Positions 15,479-22,456 of a stretch of 23,705 nt of DNA are shown piece after piece. Made by a program: the position numbers and the translations under genes. The notes beneath the pieces are model-generated. The model was not told the DNA's origin, made no database searches, and worked only from the letters and a program-made list of their open reading frames with translations. The first letter of the stretch is position 1; every line of letters starts with the position of its first letter. The stretch lies in the NCBI GenBank assembly GCA_029880275.1, contig JAOUOQ010000007.1, positions 1 through 23,705 of the forward strand, read 5' to 3'. Source of the stretch: Candidatus Aminicenantota bacterium (GTDB lineage: Bacteria; Acidobacteriota; B3-B38; Guanabaribacteriales; B3-B38).

Positions 15479-17632
15479 TTAACCCTTTGGAGGTGGGGTA
15501 CTGCTTTCCTTAAGCTTTTCTATCTCCTTCTTGATGATGGGCTGGTTGGGGTCAAGCTTTAGAGAATTCTCGAAATATTCCTTTGCCTTGGCTCTATTGC
15601 CAAACTTGAGGTAAGCATCGGCAGTGGCGTTCAGCAGACCGATGTTGCTCGGCTGGAGCTGGAGAGCAATCTCATAGTATTTTACGGCTTCGCTGAAGTT
15701 TTCCAGCCGATAGGAGCATATCGCCAGATAGGAGACTATGGCGAAATCGTTAGGAGTCTGAACGAACAGGGGATGCAGAACTTCAATGGCTTCCTCATAC
15801 CTTTCATCCTGAAGCAATAGCCTTCCCAGCAGCTCACGGTCTTTTCGGCTGTCAGGGTTTTTAATTAGTGCTTTTTTCAGCTCGGCGATGGCTTCGGATG
15901 TATTCCCTTCCATCTGATATTGCTCTGCCCAGGCAGAGTTGTTGGAGTAATCGGTTAAGGAGGGAATCTTCTTGGCAAAGATAAGGGGTCGGAAAGTACG
16001 CGACTCCCTTGTTATGGTGAATTCTGCCTGTTTGGCGGTTATCACCTCGGTTTCCCCCCGGAGGACGGATATGTTAAGGGTGTATTCTCCGGGGGCTAAG
16101 CCGGTGAGGGGAATCTCTTTCAGCAGTGGGATGGTTCCATAGCGGTCGGCGGCGAAGAAGTCGATATTTTCGGAGAAGCTGTAAGTCTCCACACTCGCTT
16201 TCAGGATGGAGTATCTCAGCTGATAACCGGTTCCTTTTTGAAAATACTCGCTCTCTCTTACGCAATACAGTTGAAAATAGAGATACAATTTGCCATCTCG
16301 CAGGTAGTCCCTGGTAAAGTTGGGAAATATCCTTATATCCCTATACTGGAATGGATAACTCACCGTTTGGCTTGGATTATCCACTCTTTCTATCTGATAA
16401 GCTTGCAGAAGTTCACCCAGCTCAATGGGGGCAGGTGCTGAGGTTAAATCGGGAATGTACACTCTCCCTTCCATGGTGCCATATTCTTTGGAAACCGGGT
16501 TGCTGACCAGTAGATGGAAGGTGTAAGAACCGGGAATTATGGGAAGCCTGTTCTGATAGGAGACAGGGGCTGCTTTTATGGCCTCAAACTCTTTTTCTCC
16601 TAAGTAGGAGACCACACTGTCTCTCACACTGGAGATTACCCTCTCCTTCTCATCCTTAAGCTGACCGTTTATATGGAAAGAGAAATAGTATTTATCCTCG
16701 TGCTGACCCAGGGAGACCTGCTCCGGGTTCAACTTCCATGCATAATAGAGGAAGAAATTCCCTTCGGGTCCCTTGAAATAGTGGTGAAGAAAATCAAACT
16801 CCAGCGTTTTATAGACCAGGTCAAGCTCCACCACAGGGAGCCCTTGCAGAATAGCCTGGGCATAAAGCGGCTCTTCGATTTTATTGGGTAAGTCCTCTAT
16901 AGAGTTTAGCAGGTCCTGCGAGTCAAAAGTAGGGCGGGGAAGCCGGGGGTCGAAGGGTCGTCCGGGCACCAGATTGAAAGCAGCCTCTGCCGCTTCGGCA
17001 TCCACATTTTGCCGAATAGCCCAGTAGAGGGCATCTTCTCGGGCAAACTGCAGCCCCGGGTCGGCAATTAAGCTCTGCACCCTGTCGGCAAAGGGGGAGT
17101 AGAGCTTATATTCTCCAACCCCGCCACTTTTGAAGAACAAGAGGTTAAAGTGCGGCGGCAGCCCCTTCTTAATATCCCCGTCATAAAACCATATCTCCAT
17201 AGGGAAGGTGGTCCTCTCCTCGGGGAATCGCCTGCGGGTTATCGGTTCGCCTAACAGAATATAGACTTTCCCTTGGTCGGTCATCCACCCAGGTCTGGGC
17301 GTGCCTCTTCCAAACTGGCTTTTCGCATACTCCAGCCGGCGGTAGTGCTCCTCCCTAAACTCGTTCTTGGTAGTACCGGGGGTAGGGTCTCTGAGTTTCC
17401 AGAAGGCTTCCATGAATCTATCCCGCTGCTCATCTGCTTGGAGCTGATTAAATGCTTCCCTCTCGGCCTTGGAAATAATGTGTTCAACCTCCTGCAGCCA
17501 GGTGATATACTTCTCCTTCAGCTCGGGGCTTTTACTCTTTTGAGCACTCATTGGCAGGGCGACAGTGGGGAAACACGCAAAAAAGAAAGTCCCTAAAATG
17601 ATCCCTATGAACAGACTATGTCTATTCTTCAT
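15479..17632 (-). CDS. secreted GWxTD-domain protein with C-terminal TPRs
   Basis: A 717-residue protein. Residues 1-30 are a signal peptide (cleavage near PMSA-Q). The GWxTD domain occupies about 40-190; the signature is GWMTDQGKVYILLGEP at 115-130, preceded by FWKLRDPTPGT. GWxTD proteins are a family of unknown function found mainly in Acidobacteriota and Bacteroidota lineages. A central beta-rich region (about 250-560) has repeated strands like those of surface or carbohydrate-associated proteins. Residues about 575-710 are four TPRs (for example AIEVLHPLFVQTPNDFAIVSYL). AAGGAG 6 bases before the ATG at 17632 supports the start. A promoter lies at 17653-17681. As one of several periplasmic TPR proteins around the TonB receptor, it may work with them, which is an inference from position only. 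Confidence 0.87.
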   Translation of the reverse strand: MKNRHSLFIGIILGTFFFACFPTVALPMSAQKSKSPELKEKYITWLQEVEHIISKAEREAFNQLQADEQRDRFMEAFWKLRDPTPGTTKNEFREEHYRRLEYAKSQFGRGTPRPGWMTDQGKVYILLGEPITRRRFPEERTTFPMEIWFYDGDIKKGLPPHFNLLFFKSGGVGEYKLYSPFADRVQSLIADPGLQFAREDALYWAIRQNVDAEAAEAAFNLVPGRPFDPRLPRPTFDSQDLLNSIEDLPNKIEEPLYAQAILQGLPVVELDLVYKTLEFDFLHHYFKGPEGNFFLYYAWKLNPEQVSLGQHEDKYYFSFHINGQLKDEKERVISSVRDSVVSYLGEKEFEAIKAAPVSYQNRLPIIPGSYTFHLLVSNPVSKEYGTMEGRVYIPDLTSAPAPIELGELLQAYQIERVDNPSQTVSYPFQYRDIRIFPNFTRDYLRDGKLYLYFQLYCVRESEYFQKGTGYQLRYSILKASVETYSFSENIDFFAADRYGTIPLLKEIPLTGLAPGEYTLNISVLRGETEVITAKQAEFTITRESRTFRPLIFAKKIPSLTDYSNNSAWAEQYQMEGNTSEAIAELKKALIKNPDSRKDRELLGRLLLQDERYEEAIEVLHPLFVQTPNDFAIVSYLAICSYRLENFSEAVKYYEIALQLQPSNIGLLNATADAYLKFGNRAKAKEYFENSLKLDPNQPIIKKEIEKLKESSTPPPKG

Positions 17633-17652
17633 TTCGGTCTCCTTCGTAAAGT

Positions 17653-17681
17653 ATTATAACATTCCAATTATGTAGCTTCAA
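17653..17681 (-). promoter_or_regulatory. sigma-70-type promoter for the GWxTD gene
   Basis: On the minus strand, TTGAAG (17681-17676), 17 bases, then the perfect TATAAT (17658-17653), about 20 bases above the ATG at 17632, with a ribosome binding site between. An 11-base dyad GGGTT-A-AACCC (17691-17701) lies just upstream and could be an operator. Confidence 0.6.
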
Positions 17682-17734
17682 ACACATTATGGGTTAAACC
17701 CTATCGGTGCTCCGCTGAGAGGAAAGAGAGACCT

Positions 17735-17806
17735 ATGATGCCTTTTTTGATGTGCGATGATGAACGACTTCTAAATGGCATCCAAAAAATCGTTGCTGTC
17801 AGGTGA
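17735..17806 (+). pseudogene. short receiver-like fragment in the divergent region
   Basis: A 23-codon frame whose product contains PFLMCDDERLLNGIQKIV. The order hydrophobic-strand, Asp-Asp-Glu, then an amphipathic helix is that of the first strand and helix of a response-regulator receiver domain. It ends at TGA, and nothing receiver-like follows. It may be the remnant of a gene or a chance resemblance. The divergent region 17633-17885 otherwise holds only promoters. Confidence 0.12.
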
Positions 17807-17815
17807 AATGTAATT

Positions 17816-17842
17816 TTGACAAGATGCAAGATTTAGTATAAT
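17816..17842 (+). promoter_or_regulatory. candidate promoter for the radical SAM gene
   Basis: Perfect TTGACA (17816-17821) and perfect TATAAT (17837-17842) are separated by only 15 bases, shorter than the preferred 17. A shifted -10 (TAATAT, 17839-17844) would give a 17-base spacer. The leader to the ATG at 17886 would be about 37 bases, AT-rich, without a clear ribosome binding site. Confidence 0.45.
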
Positions 17843-17885
17843 ATATGTATGTTCAATTCCAAAAATAGGTAATAATAATACAAAT

Positions 17886-19346
17886 ATGAAAAATATCGGA
17901 TTAATTGCCCCGCTATGGGATTGGGATGTTAAATATCCGTTTAAAACTATAACCTGTTATCCTCCATTAGGCTTGGCCTATGTAGCCAGTTATTTAGAGA
18001 AACACGGCTTTGAAGTCTCTATATTGGATAGAACCGCTGTTTTTGCCCAAAGCCATTTCTCTATGAATGCCTTAGATATAAAAACTGTTGAATGGATAAG
18101 AAAGTTTAAACTAGATATAATAGGGGTATCCTGTTGCACCGGAGAACATGGGGACGCCTTAAAAGTTGCTGCGATGGTTAAGAGAGATTTCCCCCATGTC
18201 CCTGTAGTATTTGGTGGTCCCCATGCATCAGCTTTGGCACCTTTGCTTTTAGAAAAATACCCCATAATTGATGTATGCGTTCGTGGTGAAGGTGAAATCA
18301 GTATGCTGGAGATATGTCAATCCAAAAAATTGGAGGATATCAGGGGTATATCCTTCAGAAAGGAAGGTCAAATAGTCAATAATCCTCCCGGAGATGTTCA
18401 TGAAAATATCGATGATTTTGCTTTTCCTGCCCGTCATCTGTTGGATATGGATTTTTATACTAAAAGGAGCACCCATTTAGTACCACCTTTGTTTATCAGA
18501 GGGACAGATGTAATCTCGTCAAGAGGCTGTCCTTATAATTGCTATTTTTGTGCCAGCAAAGTAGCTTTAGGAAAAGGGGTCCGTTTTCAATCGGTTGACC
18601 TCGTTATTAAGGAACTGGAGTTGTTGATAGACCGATATCATATTAAAGCGTTGTCCTTTGTAGATGATATGTTTGCAACTAAAAAAAAGCGGGTTAAAGA
18701 AATTTGCCAGAAAATCATTAATAAGGGCATCAATAAGGAGCTCAAATGGGCTTGTCAGCTTAAGGCTGATATTGTAGATAAAGAGCTTCTTCAGGCGCTA
18801 AAAGTGGCGGGCTGTGTGTTGGTGGAATATGGTTTTGAGTCGGGCTCCCAGAAGGTGCTGGACAGAGCCAACAAAAAGGCTCATGTTTCCTTTTATTATA
18901 GCGCAGCAGAGTTGACCAGAAAAGCTGGGATTCTCTTTCAGGCAAATGTTATCGTAGGTCTGCCAGGCGAAACAGTTGAAGATGCGCAAATGACTCTATC
19001 TTTTATTAAAAAGGTCAAGCCTGATTGGCTTGTTTTATCGAGGTTCAAGCCGCTGCCGGGAAGCATTTTTTATAACGAATTAGTTGCCGCTGAAAGATTA
19101 TCTGTTGATATTTGGGAAAGACTTTTTATTCTGGAGGAAAATCCTTTTAACTGCTCGGCAATGTCAGATGAGCAATATTCGAGGATGTTGCATCACTTAC
19201 ATAGGCAGCTCTTTTTCATTAGGTCCAGAAAATTTATTTTTAACAATTTCAAATGCGGGATTTATCACCCTAGGCTCATCTTCTATGGGGCAAATCGAGC
19301 CCTTAATCCTAAATTTAAGCATCTTATCTATTCCATTTTTAGATAA
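17886..19346 (+). CDS. B12-binding-domain radical SAM protein
   Basis: A 486-residue protein. Residues about 20-145 form a B12-binding-like alpha/beta domain: YPPLGLAYVASYLEKHGFEV, then VVFGGPHASA and DVCVRGEGE. The radical SAM domain starts near 205 with the cluster motif CPYNCYFC (Cys215, Cys219, Cys222), followed by SFVDDMFA and VEYGFESGSQKVLDRA. The family cleaves S-adenosylmethionine to a 5'-deoxyadenosyl radical for methyl transfer or rearrangement, often in lipid, cofactor or natural-product modification. The substrate cannot be read. No His of the classical DxHxxG corrinoid motif is evident, so real cobalamin binding is uncertain. The gene is visibly more A+T rich than its neighbours, with many AAA/TTT codons, which suggests recent acquisition. 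It has no operon partners: the next gene lies 164 bases downstream. Confidence 0.9.
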   Translation: MKNIGLIAPLWDWDVKYPFKTITCYPPLGLAYVASYLEKHGFEVSILDRTAVFAQSHFSMNALDIKTVEWIRKFKLDIIGVSCCTGEHGDALKVAAMVKRDFPHVPVVFGGPHASALAPLLLEKYPIIDVCVRGEGEISMLEICQSKKLEDIRGISFRKEGQIVNNPPGDVHENIDDFAFPARHLLDMDFYTKRSTHLVPPLFIRGTDVISSRGCPYNCYFCASKVALGKGVRFQSVDLVIKELELLIDRYHIKALSFVDDMFATKKKRVKEICQKIINKGINKELKWACQLKADIVDKELLQALKVAGCVLVEYGFESGSQKVLDRANKKAHVSFYYSAAELTRKAGILFQANVIVGLPGETVEDAQMTLSFIKKVKPDWLVLSRFKPLPGSIFYNELVAAERLSVDIWERLFILEENPFNCSAMSDEQYSRMLHHLHRQLFFIRSRKFIFNNFKCGIYHPRLIFYGANRALNPKFKHLIYSIFR

Positions 19347-19510
19347 TCTCATAAGAGTTATTATTGACGTAAAAACAATTGCTTGTGCTTTTAGTCAAAT
19401 CAATTTTACTCCTTCTTTAACATTTTTCCTTTATCACTAGGTCCGCTTTGAGGAGAAAATGTAGTAGTAGAATCTTTGGAAGAGAATTACAATTAGCAGG
19501 AGGAGGTACT

Positions 19511-19810
19511 ATGAAGTTTAGTGAAGAGAAGATGAAAGCCATCTCCCAAGCTCGGGGAATGAAACCGGTGAAGGTTATCCTGGTGGAGAAGATAGGGGTG
19601 TGCCCCCACGAGGTAGGAGATAACTTCCTCTATTACCATCCGATGTTTACTCCCCAGGGGATTTGCGGGGTGGCAGCCCACTCAATGATGCCTTTTGTCC
19701 AGCGTTGTGCCGATGGTGTCCCCTCCTGGGAAAAGGATAACCCATCCATCTATCTCATACACTGCCCCTCCAAGAAGGGGACTATCTGGAGAATTGAGAG
19801 GGCGGAATAG
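19511..19810 (+). CDS. TIGR04076-type small conserved protein
   Basis: The product is 99 residues when started at the ATG at 19511, which has a strong AGGAGG site 6 bases upstream; a longer frame open from 19448 is not needed. The pattern VKVILVEKIGVCPHEVGDNF, TPQGICGVAAHSMMPFVQ, then VPSWEKDNPSIYLIHCPSKKGTIW is that of the TIGR04076 family: Cys in the CPHEVGD loop, a helix after a second Cys, and a Cys-Pro near the end. Function of the family is unknown; the conserved cysteines could bind metal. It converges on the minus-strand operon with 29 bases between them and no clear terminator. Confidence 0.8.
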   Translation: MKFSEEKMKAISQARGMKPVKVILVEKIGVCPHEVGDNFLYYHPMFTPQGICGVAAHSMMPFVQRCADGVPSWEKDNPSIYLIHCPSKKGTIWRIERAE

Positions 19811-19839
19811 GCAAGCCTGGAATCCGAGGAGAATAAGCT

Positions 19840-20640
19840 CTATCTTTTGTAAGTCTTGCCCAGAGCGGCGGGTGGTCGAATTTCACCAATGAAGCCTGCC
19901 AGAACAATGATGGTCAGTATGAAGGGCAGGGCGAGAAAGAGTTCCGGAGGGATGCCCCAGCCCACTGACTGCAGGCTATCTGCCAGGGCGTCGGCAAAGC
20001 CAAAGAAGATGCAGGCAGCCAGCACCTGCCAGGGCTTCCATCTACCGAGGATGAGGGCAGCCAGAGCGATGAATCCCCGCCCGGCGGTCATCCTCTCCAC
20101 AAACTGAGAGAGGTCACCCAGCGAGAGTTGAGCACCACCGAGGGCAGCCAGCAGACCGCTGGCTATCACTGCCAGGTACCTTAATCTCCTGACCCTTACC
20201 CCGAGGGTTTCGGCTGCCAGAGGATTTTCCCCGGCAGCTCTCCATCGCAATCCGATAGGAGTTTTGTATAGCAGTAGCCAGGCAAAGGCTACCAGCAAGA
20301 TGCTGACGCCAAACAGAGGAGATTGCTGAAATATCATCACCCGAAGCGGATGTCCGAGAAGGGGGGGAGCTTGTCCATCCAAGGCAAGTCGAGCAAAGGC
20401 ATCTTAGCCACCGCAGGGGAGCTTCCATGGAAGCCAAAGACCTCAAACAGGAAGAATCCGGTAAGCCCTACCGCCAGAATATTGATGGCAGCTCCGCTCA
20501 CAATCTGGTTAGCCTCCCATTTTATGCAAGAAAGAGCGAAGATATACCCGAGTAGTCCGCCAGCCATTAGAGCTGACAATACCCCTATGAGTGCGGAGCC
20601 GGTGAAATAGCTTCCCACAATAGCAGAGAAAGCCCCGCCC
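19840..20640 (-). pseudogene. truncated and frameshifted nucleoside-type ABC permease
   Basis: Two overlapping frames together read as one permease of the sugar/nucleoside ABC importer class (NupQ/RbsC type). The first, from about 20640, has GAFSAIVGSYFTGS and ANQIVSGAAINILAVGLTGFF. The second, 20382 to 19840, has IGLRWRAAGENPLAAETLGV and the C-terminal membrane segments ending in KTYKR. They join if one C is added to the run of seven C on the minus strand (20367-20361): the first frame ends as LPPFSDIRFG, the second continues LLGHPLRVM. The N-terminus is missing and begins instead inside the BMP lipoprotein gene. A homopolymer sequencing error could explain the frameshift but not the missing N-terminus. 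It is most likely non-functional. Confidence 0.75.
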
Positions 20641-20797
20641 AGCCGGCGTCGTTAAACCCTTTGTCTCCCAGACCCGCTACATCGGTGACCAGTATTATCT
20701 TGAATTTTTCTTCTTCCGAAAGCTGTTTCTGACATCCGAGGATAGGGCAGAGGATAAAGCATGCCAGGATTAGGCCGGAGATTATATTATTTCTCAC
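20585..20797 (-). pseudogene. N-terminal stub of a BMP-family (PnrA/BmpA-type) lipoprotein
   Basis: The frame starts with GTG at 20797, overlapping the phosphatase stop (GTGA). It has a lipoprotein signal ending ILGC (Cys22) and then KIILVTDVAGLGDKGFNDAGWAG, the start of the BMP/PnrA substrate-binding fold. Homologous sequence ends at about residue 53. The frame then runs into permease DNA (GLSLLLWEAIS) and stops at 20585. Full BMP proteins are about 350 residues, so more than 80% is missing. In its intact form this gene would bind purine nucleosides for the importer; here it is the fossil first gene of the operon. Confidence 0.75.
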
Positions 20798-21480
20798 GGC
20801 TTTATCCCCTTTGGAAGTAGAGAGGCAAGGGTATTCATAATATCCCCAAAATTGCTGAATTCATAAAATGGCAATTTCTCCTTCTGGCAGTATTCTTTGA
20901 GCTTGTCTTTGGCAAAGACCACATCGGCAACAGCAGCCGGGCAGCGGTCGGTGTAGCCATCGCCGATATATATAATAACCTCGCCTCTGGCTTTGGCTTT
21001 CTCCACATCATAGGTTTTGCAGTTGTTGCATTTCTGGCAGTCCTTTCTTCCGGGGGAGGGGAAGATGCTCCATTTTTTCTCCTCAACCCTGACCCGGTTT
21101 GCCTTGATGGAGAGATGGTCCAGACCATATTTTCTTAGGAATCGCTTGATAAATGAGAGGAAGCCGCCGCTTACTATGGTTATTTTCAATCCTTGCTCTT
21201 GGCACCATCTGACGAAATCTGGGAAGTATGGGTCGAGGGTGACCCCGTTGTCAATCGCCCGCAGCGCCTCTTCTCGAGTTATACGAAGCAAGTCAAATTC
21301 CTGCTGGAGCCCTTCTCTCTCGTCTATCTCCCCCTTTTCCATCTTATCCTCGATCTGGCGCCACTTCCTATCGGCGAAACGCTGGCAGAGGAAATAAAGG
21401 GAGTCCGGGGTGGCGATAGTCCCATCGAAGTCTATAAAAAGGTGTATGTTCTTTAGATGGGAGAGGGGCCTTAGTTTCAT
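20794..21480 (-). CDS. MtnX-like HAD-family phosphatase
   Basis: A 228-residue HAD-IB phosphatase. The nucleophile motif is IDFDGT (Asp17, Asp19), motif II is VSGG with Ser104, and motif IV is GDGYTD (Asp174, Asp178). A Cys-rich insert, CQKCNNCK (148-155), and NRVRVEEKKWSIFP before it, are typical of the MtnX family. MtnX dephosphorylates 2-hydroxy-3-keto-5-methylthiopentenyl-1-phosphate in methionine salvage, but relatives act on other substrates, so the name stays open. It belongs to a tight operon: 11 bases after the alcohol dehydrogenase stop, and a 4-base GTGA overlap with the BMP stub. Coupling to a nucleoside importer hints that it acts on a nucleoside- or pentose-derived phosphate (inference). 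The ATG at 21480 is the first in the frame. Confidence 0.83.
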   Translation of the reverse strand: MKLRPLSHLKNIHLFIDFDGTIATPDSLYFLCQRFADRKWRQIEDKMEKGEIDEREGLQQEFDLLRITREEALRAIDNGVTLDPYFPDFVRWCQEQGLKITIVSGGFLSFIKRFLRKYGLDHLSIKANRVRVEEKKWSIFPSPGRKDCQKCNNCKTYDVEKAKARGEVIIYIGDGYTDRCPAAVADVVFAKDKLKEYCQKEKLPFYEFSNFGDIMNTLASLLPKGIKP

Positions 21481-21491
21481 TTTTGGTCAGT

Positions 21492-22448
21492 TTATTTTTG
21501 ATTTTCTATTAAGACTTTCAAACTTTCTTTATTGGTATTAGCAAACTCCAGAGCTTCCACCCCTCTGGTTAAGGGGAAGGTCTTGGTGATGAGCGGTCTC
21601 ACCCGGACCAGCTTCTGAGACAGGAGCCTAATCGCCGGGGCGAAGGGTCCGCATACGGAGCCGATGAGCTGCACCTCGTCAACAACTATGTGGGAGATAT
21701 CGAGTTCCACTTTCTCTGTGAATGTGCTTTTGATAATGATCTTTCCGCCAGGTCGCACCAATTGGAGGGCGTGCTTAATAACATCCGGGGAGCCGGTGCA
21801 TTCGATGATAAGGTCGTAATTGTTTCTCTTGATGGCTCCCTGTGTAGCCACCGGGATGCCCATTTGCGTCGCTATGCGAAGCTTCTCCTGGTGATGTCCT
21901 AGAAGAACAAGCTCACAGCCTATAAGCTTCAGCACTTGCGCCACCAGTTGCCCTAACTTCCCGTCCCCCAGAACAGCCACCCGGTTGGTAGGGTGTACAC
22001 TGGTTTGCTCTAATATCTGCAGGGAAGCGGCCAGGGGCTCCACAAAAACCGCCTCTTCGTCTGAGATAGAGTCGGGTATGAGGCAGAGGTTACCCAACGG
22101 GAGGGTGAGGAATTGAGCAAAGGCGCCATCTTTTCCGAATATTCCCACCACTTTTCCTTGGGAACAATGACCCTGAAGCGAGTTTTTACAATACCAGCAA
22201 GTGCCGCAACCGATGTTTATCTCTCCTACCACCCGCTTGTTGATGAAAGAGCGCTCTTGGCACTGCTCAACTACCCCCACCCATTCGTGCCCCAATACTC
22301 CTTTGAAATCCATATACCCTTTGATTATCTCCAGGTCAGTATTGCAGATACCCGACTTAAGCACTCTGATAAGGGCTTCCTTTTGCTGGGGGACTGGCTG
22401 AGGTAGCTCGGCAAGCGAAGGGATGCCGTCGAAATATATAGCTTTCAT
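21492..22448 (-). CDS. zinc-dependent medium-chain alcohol dehydrogenase
   Basis: A 318-residue MDR-family dehydrogenase. The catalytic zinc ligands are Cys35 (SGICNTD), His54/Glu55 (GHEWVG) and Glu137 (FVEPLA). The structural zinc is bound by four Cys (CGTCWYC at 81-87 and Cys95). The nucleotide-binding motif is GDGKLG (161-166), which differs from the usual GxGxxG by Asp in the second position, a form seen in some members. It is shorter than the usual 340-350 because the second half is compact. It sits 8 bases after the lipoprotein gene and 11 bases before the phosphatase, in one operon. The substrate is likely a polyol or a sugar-derived alcohol, judging only from operon context. Confidence 0.9.
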   Translation of the reverse strand: MKAIYFDGIPSLAELPQPVPQQKEALIRVLKSGICNTDLEIIKGYMDFKGVLGHEWVGVVEQCQERSFINKRVVGEINIGCGTCWYCKNSLQGHCSQGKVVGIFGKDGAFAQFLTLPLGNLCLIPDSISDEEAVFVEPLAASLQILEQTSVHPTNRVAVLGDGKLGQLVAQVLKLIGCELVLLGHHQEKLRIATQMGIPVATQGAIKRNNYDLIIECTGSPDVIKHALQLVRPGGKIIIKSTFTEKVELDISHIVVDEVQLIGSVCGPFAPAIRLLSQKLVRVRPLITKTFPLTRGVEALEFANTNKESLKVLIENQK

Positions 22449-22456
22449 AAGGAGTT

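Noticed and set aside
19084..19440. Frame overlapping the 3' end of the radical SAM gene
   Set aside because: Out-of-frame shadow of the radical SAM gene extended into the AT-rich gap; no ribosome binding site and no homology.
19347..19510. Promoter search between the radical SAM and TIGR04076 genes
   Set aside because: TTGACG at 19364 and TTGAGG at 19448 have no acceptable -10 box at the right distance; the 164 bases hold only the ribosome binding site at the end.
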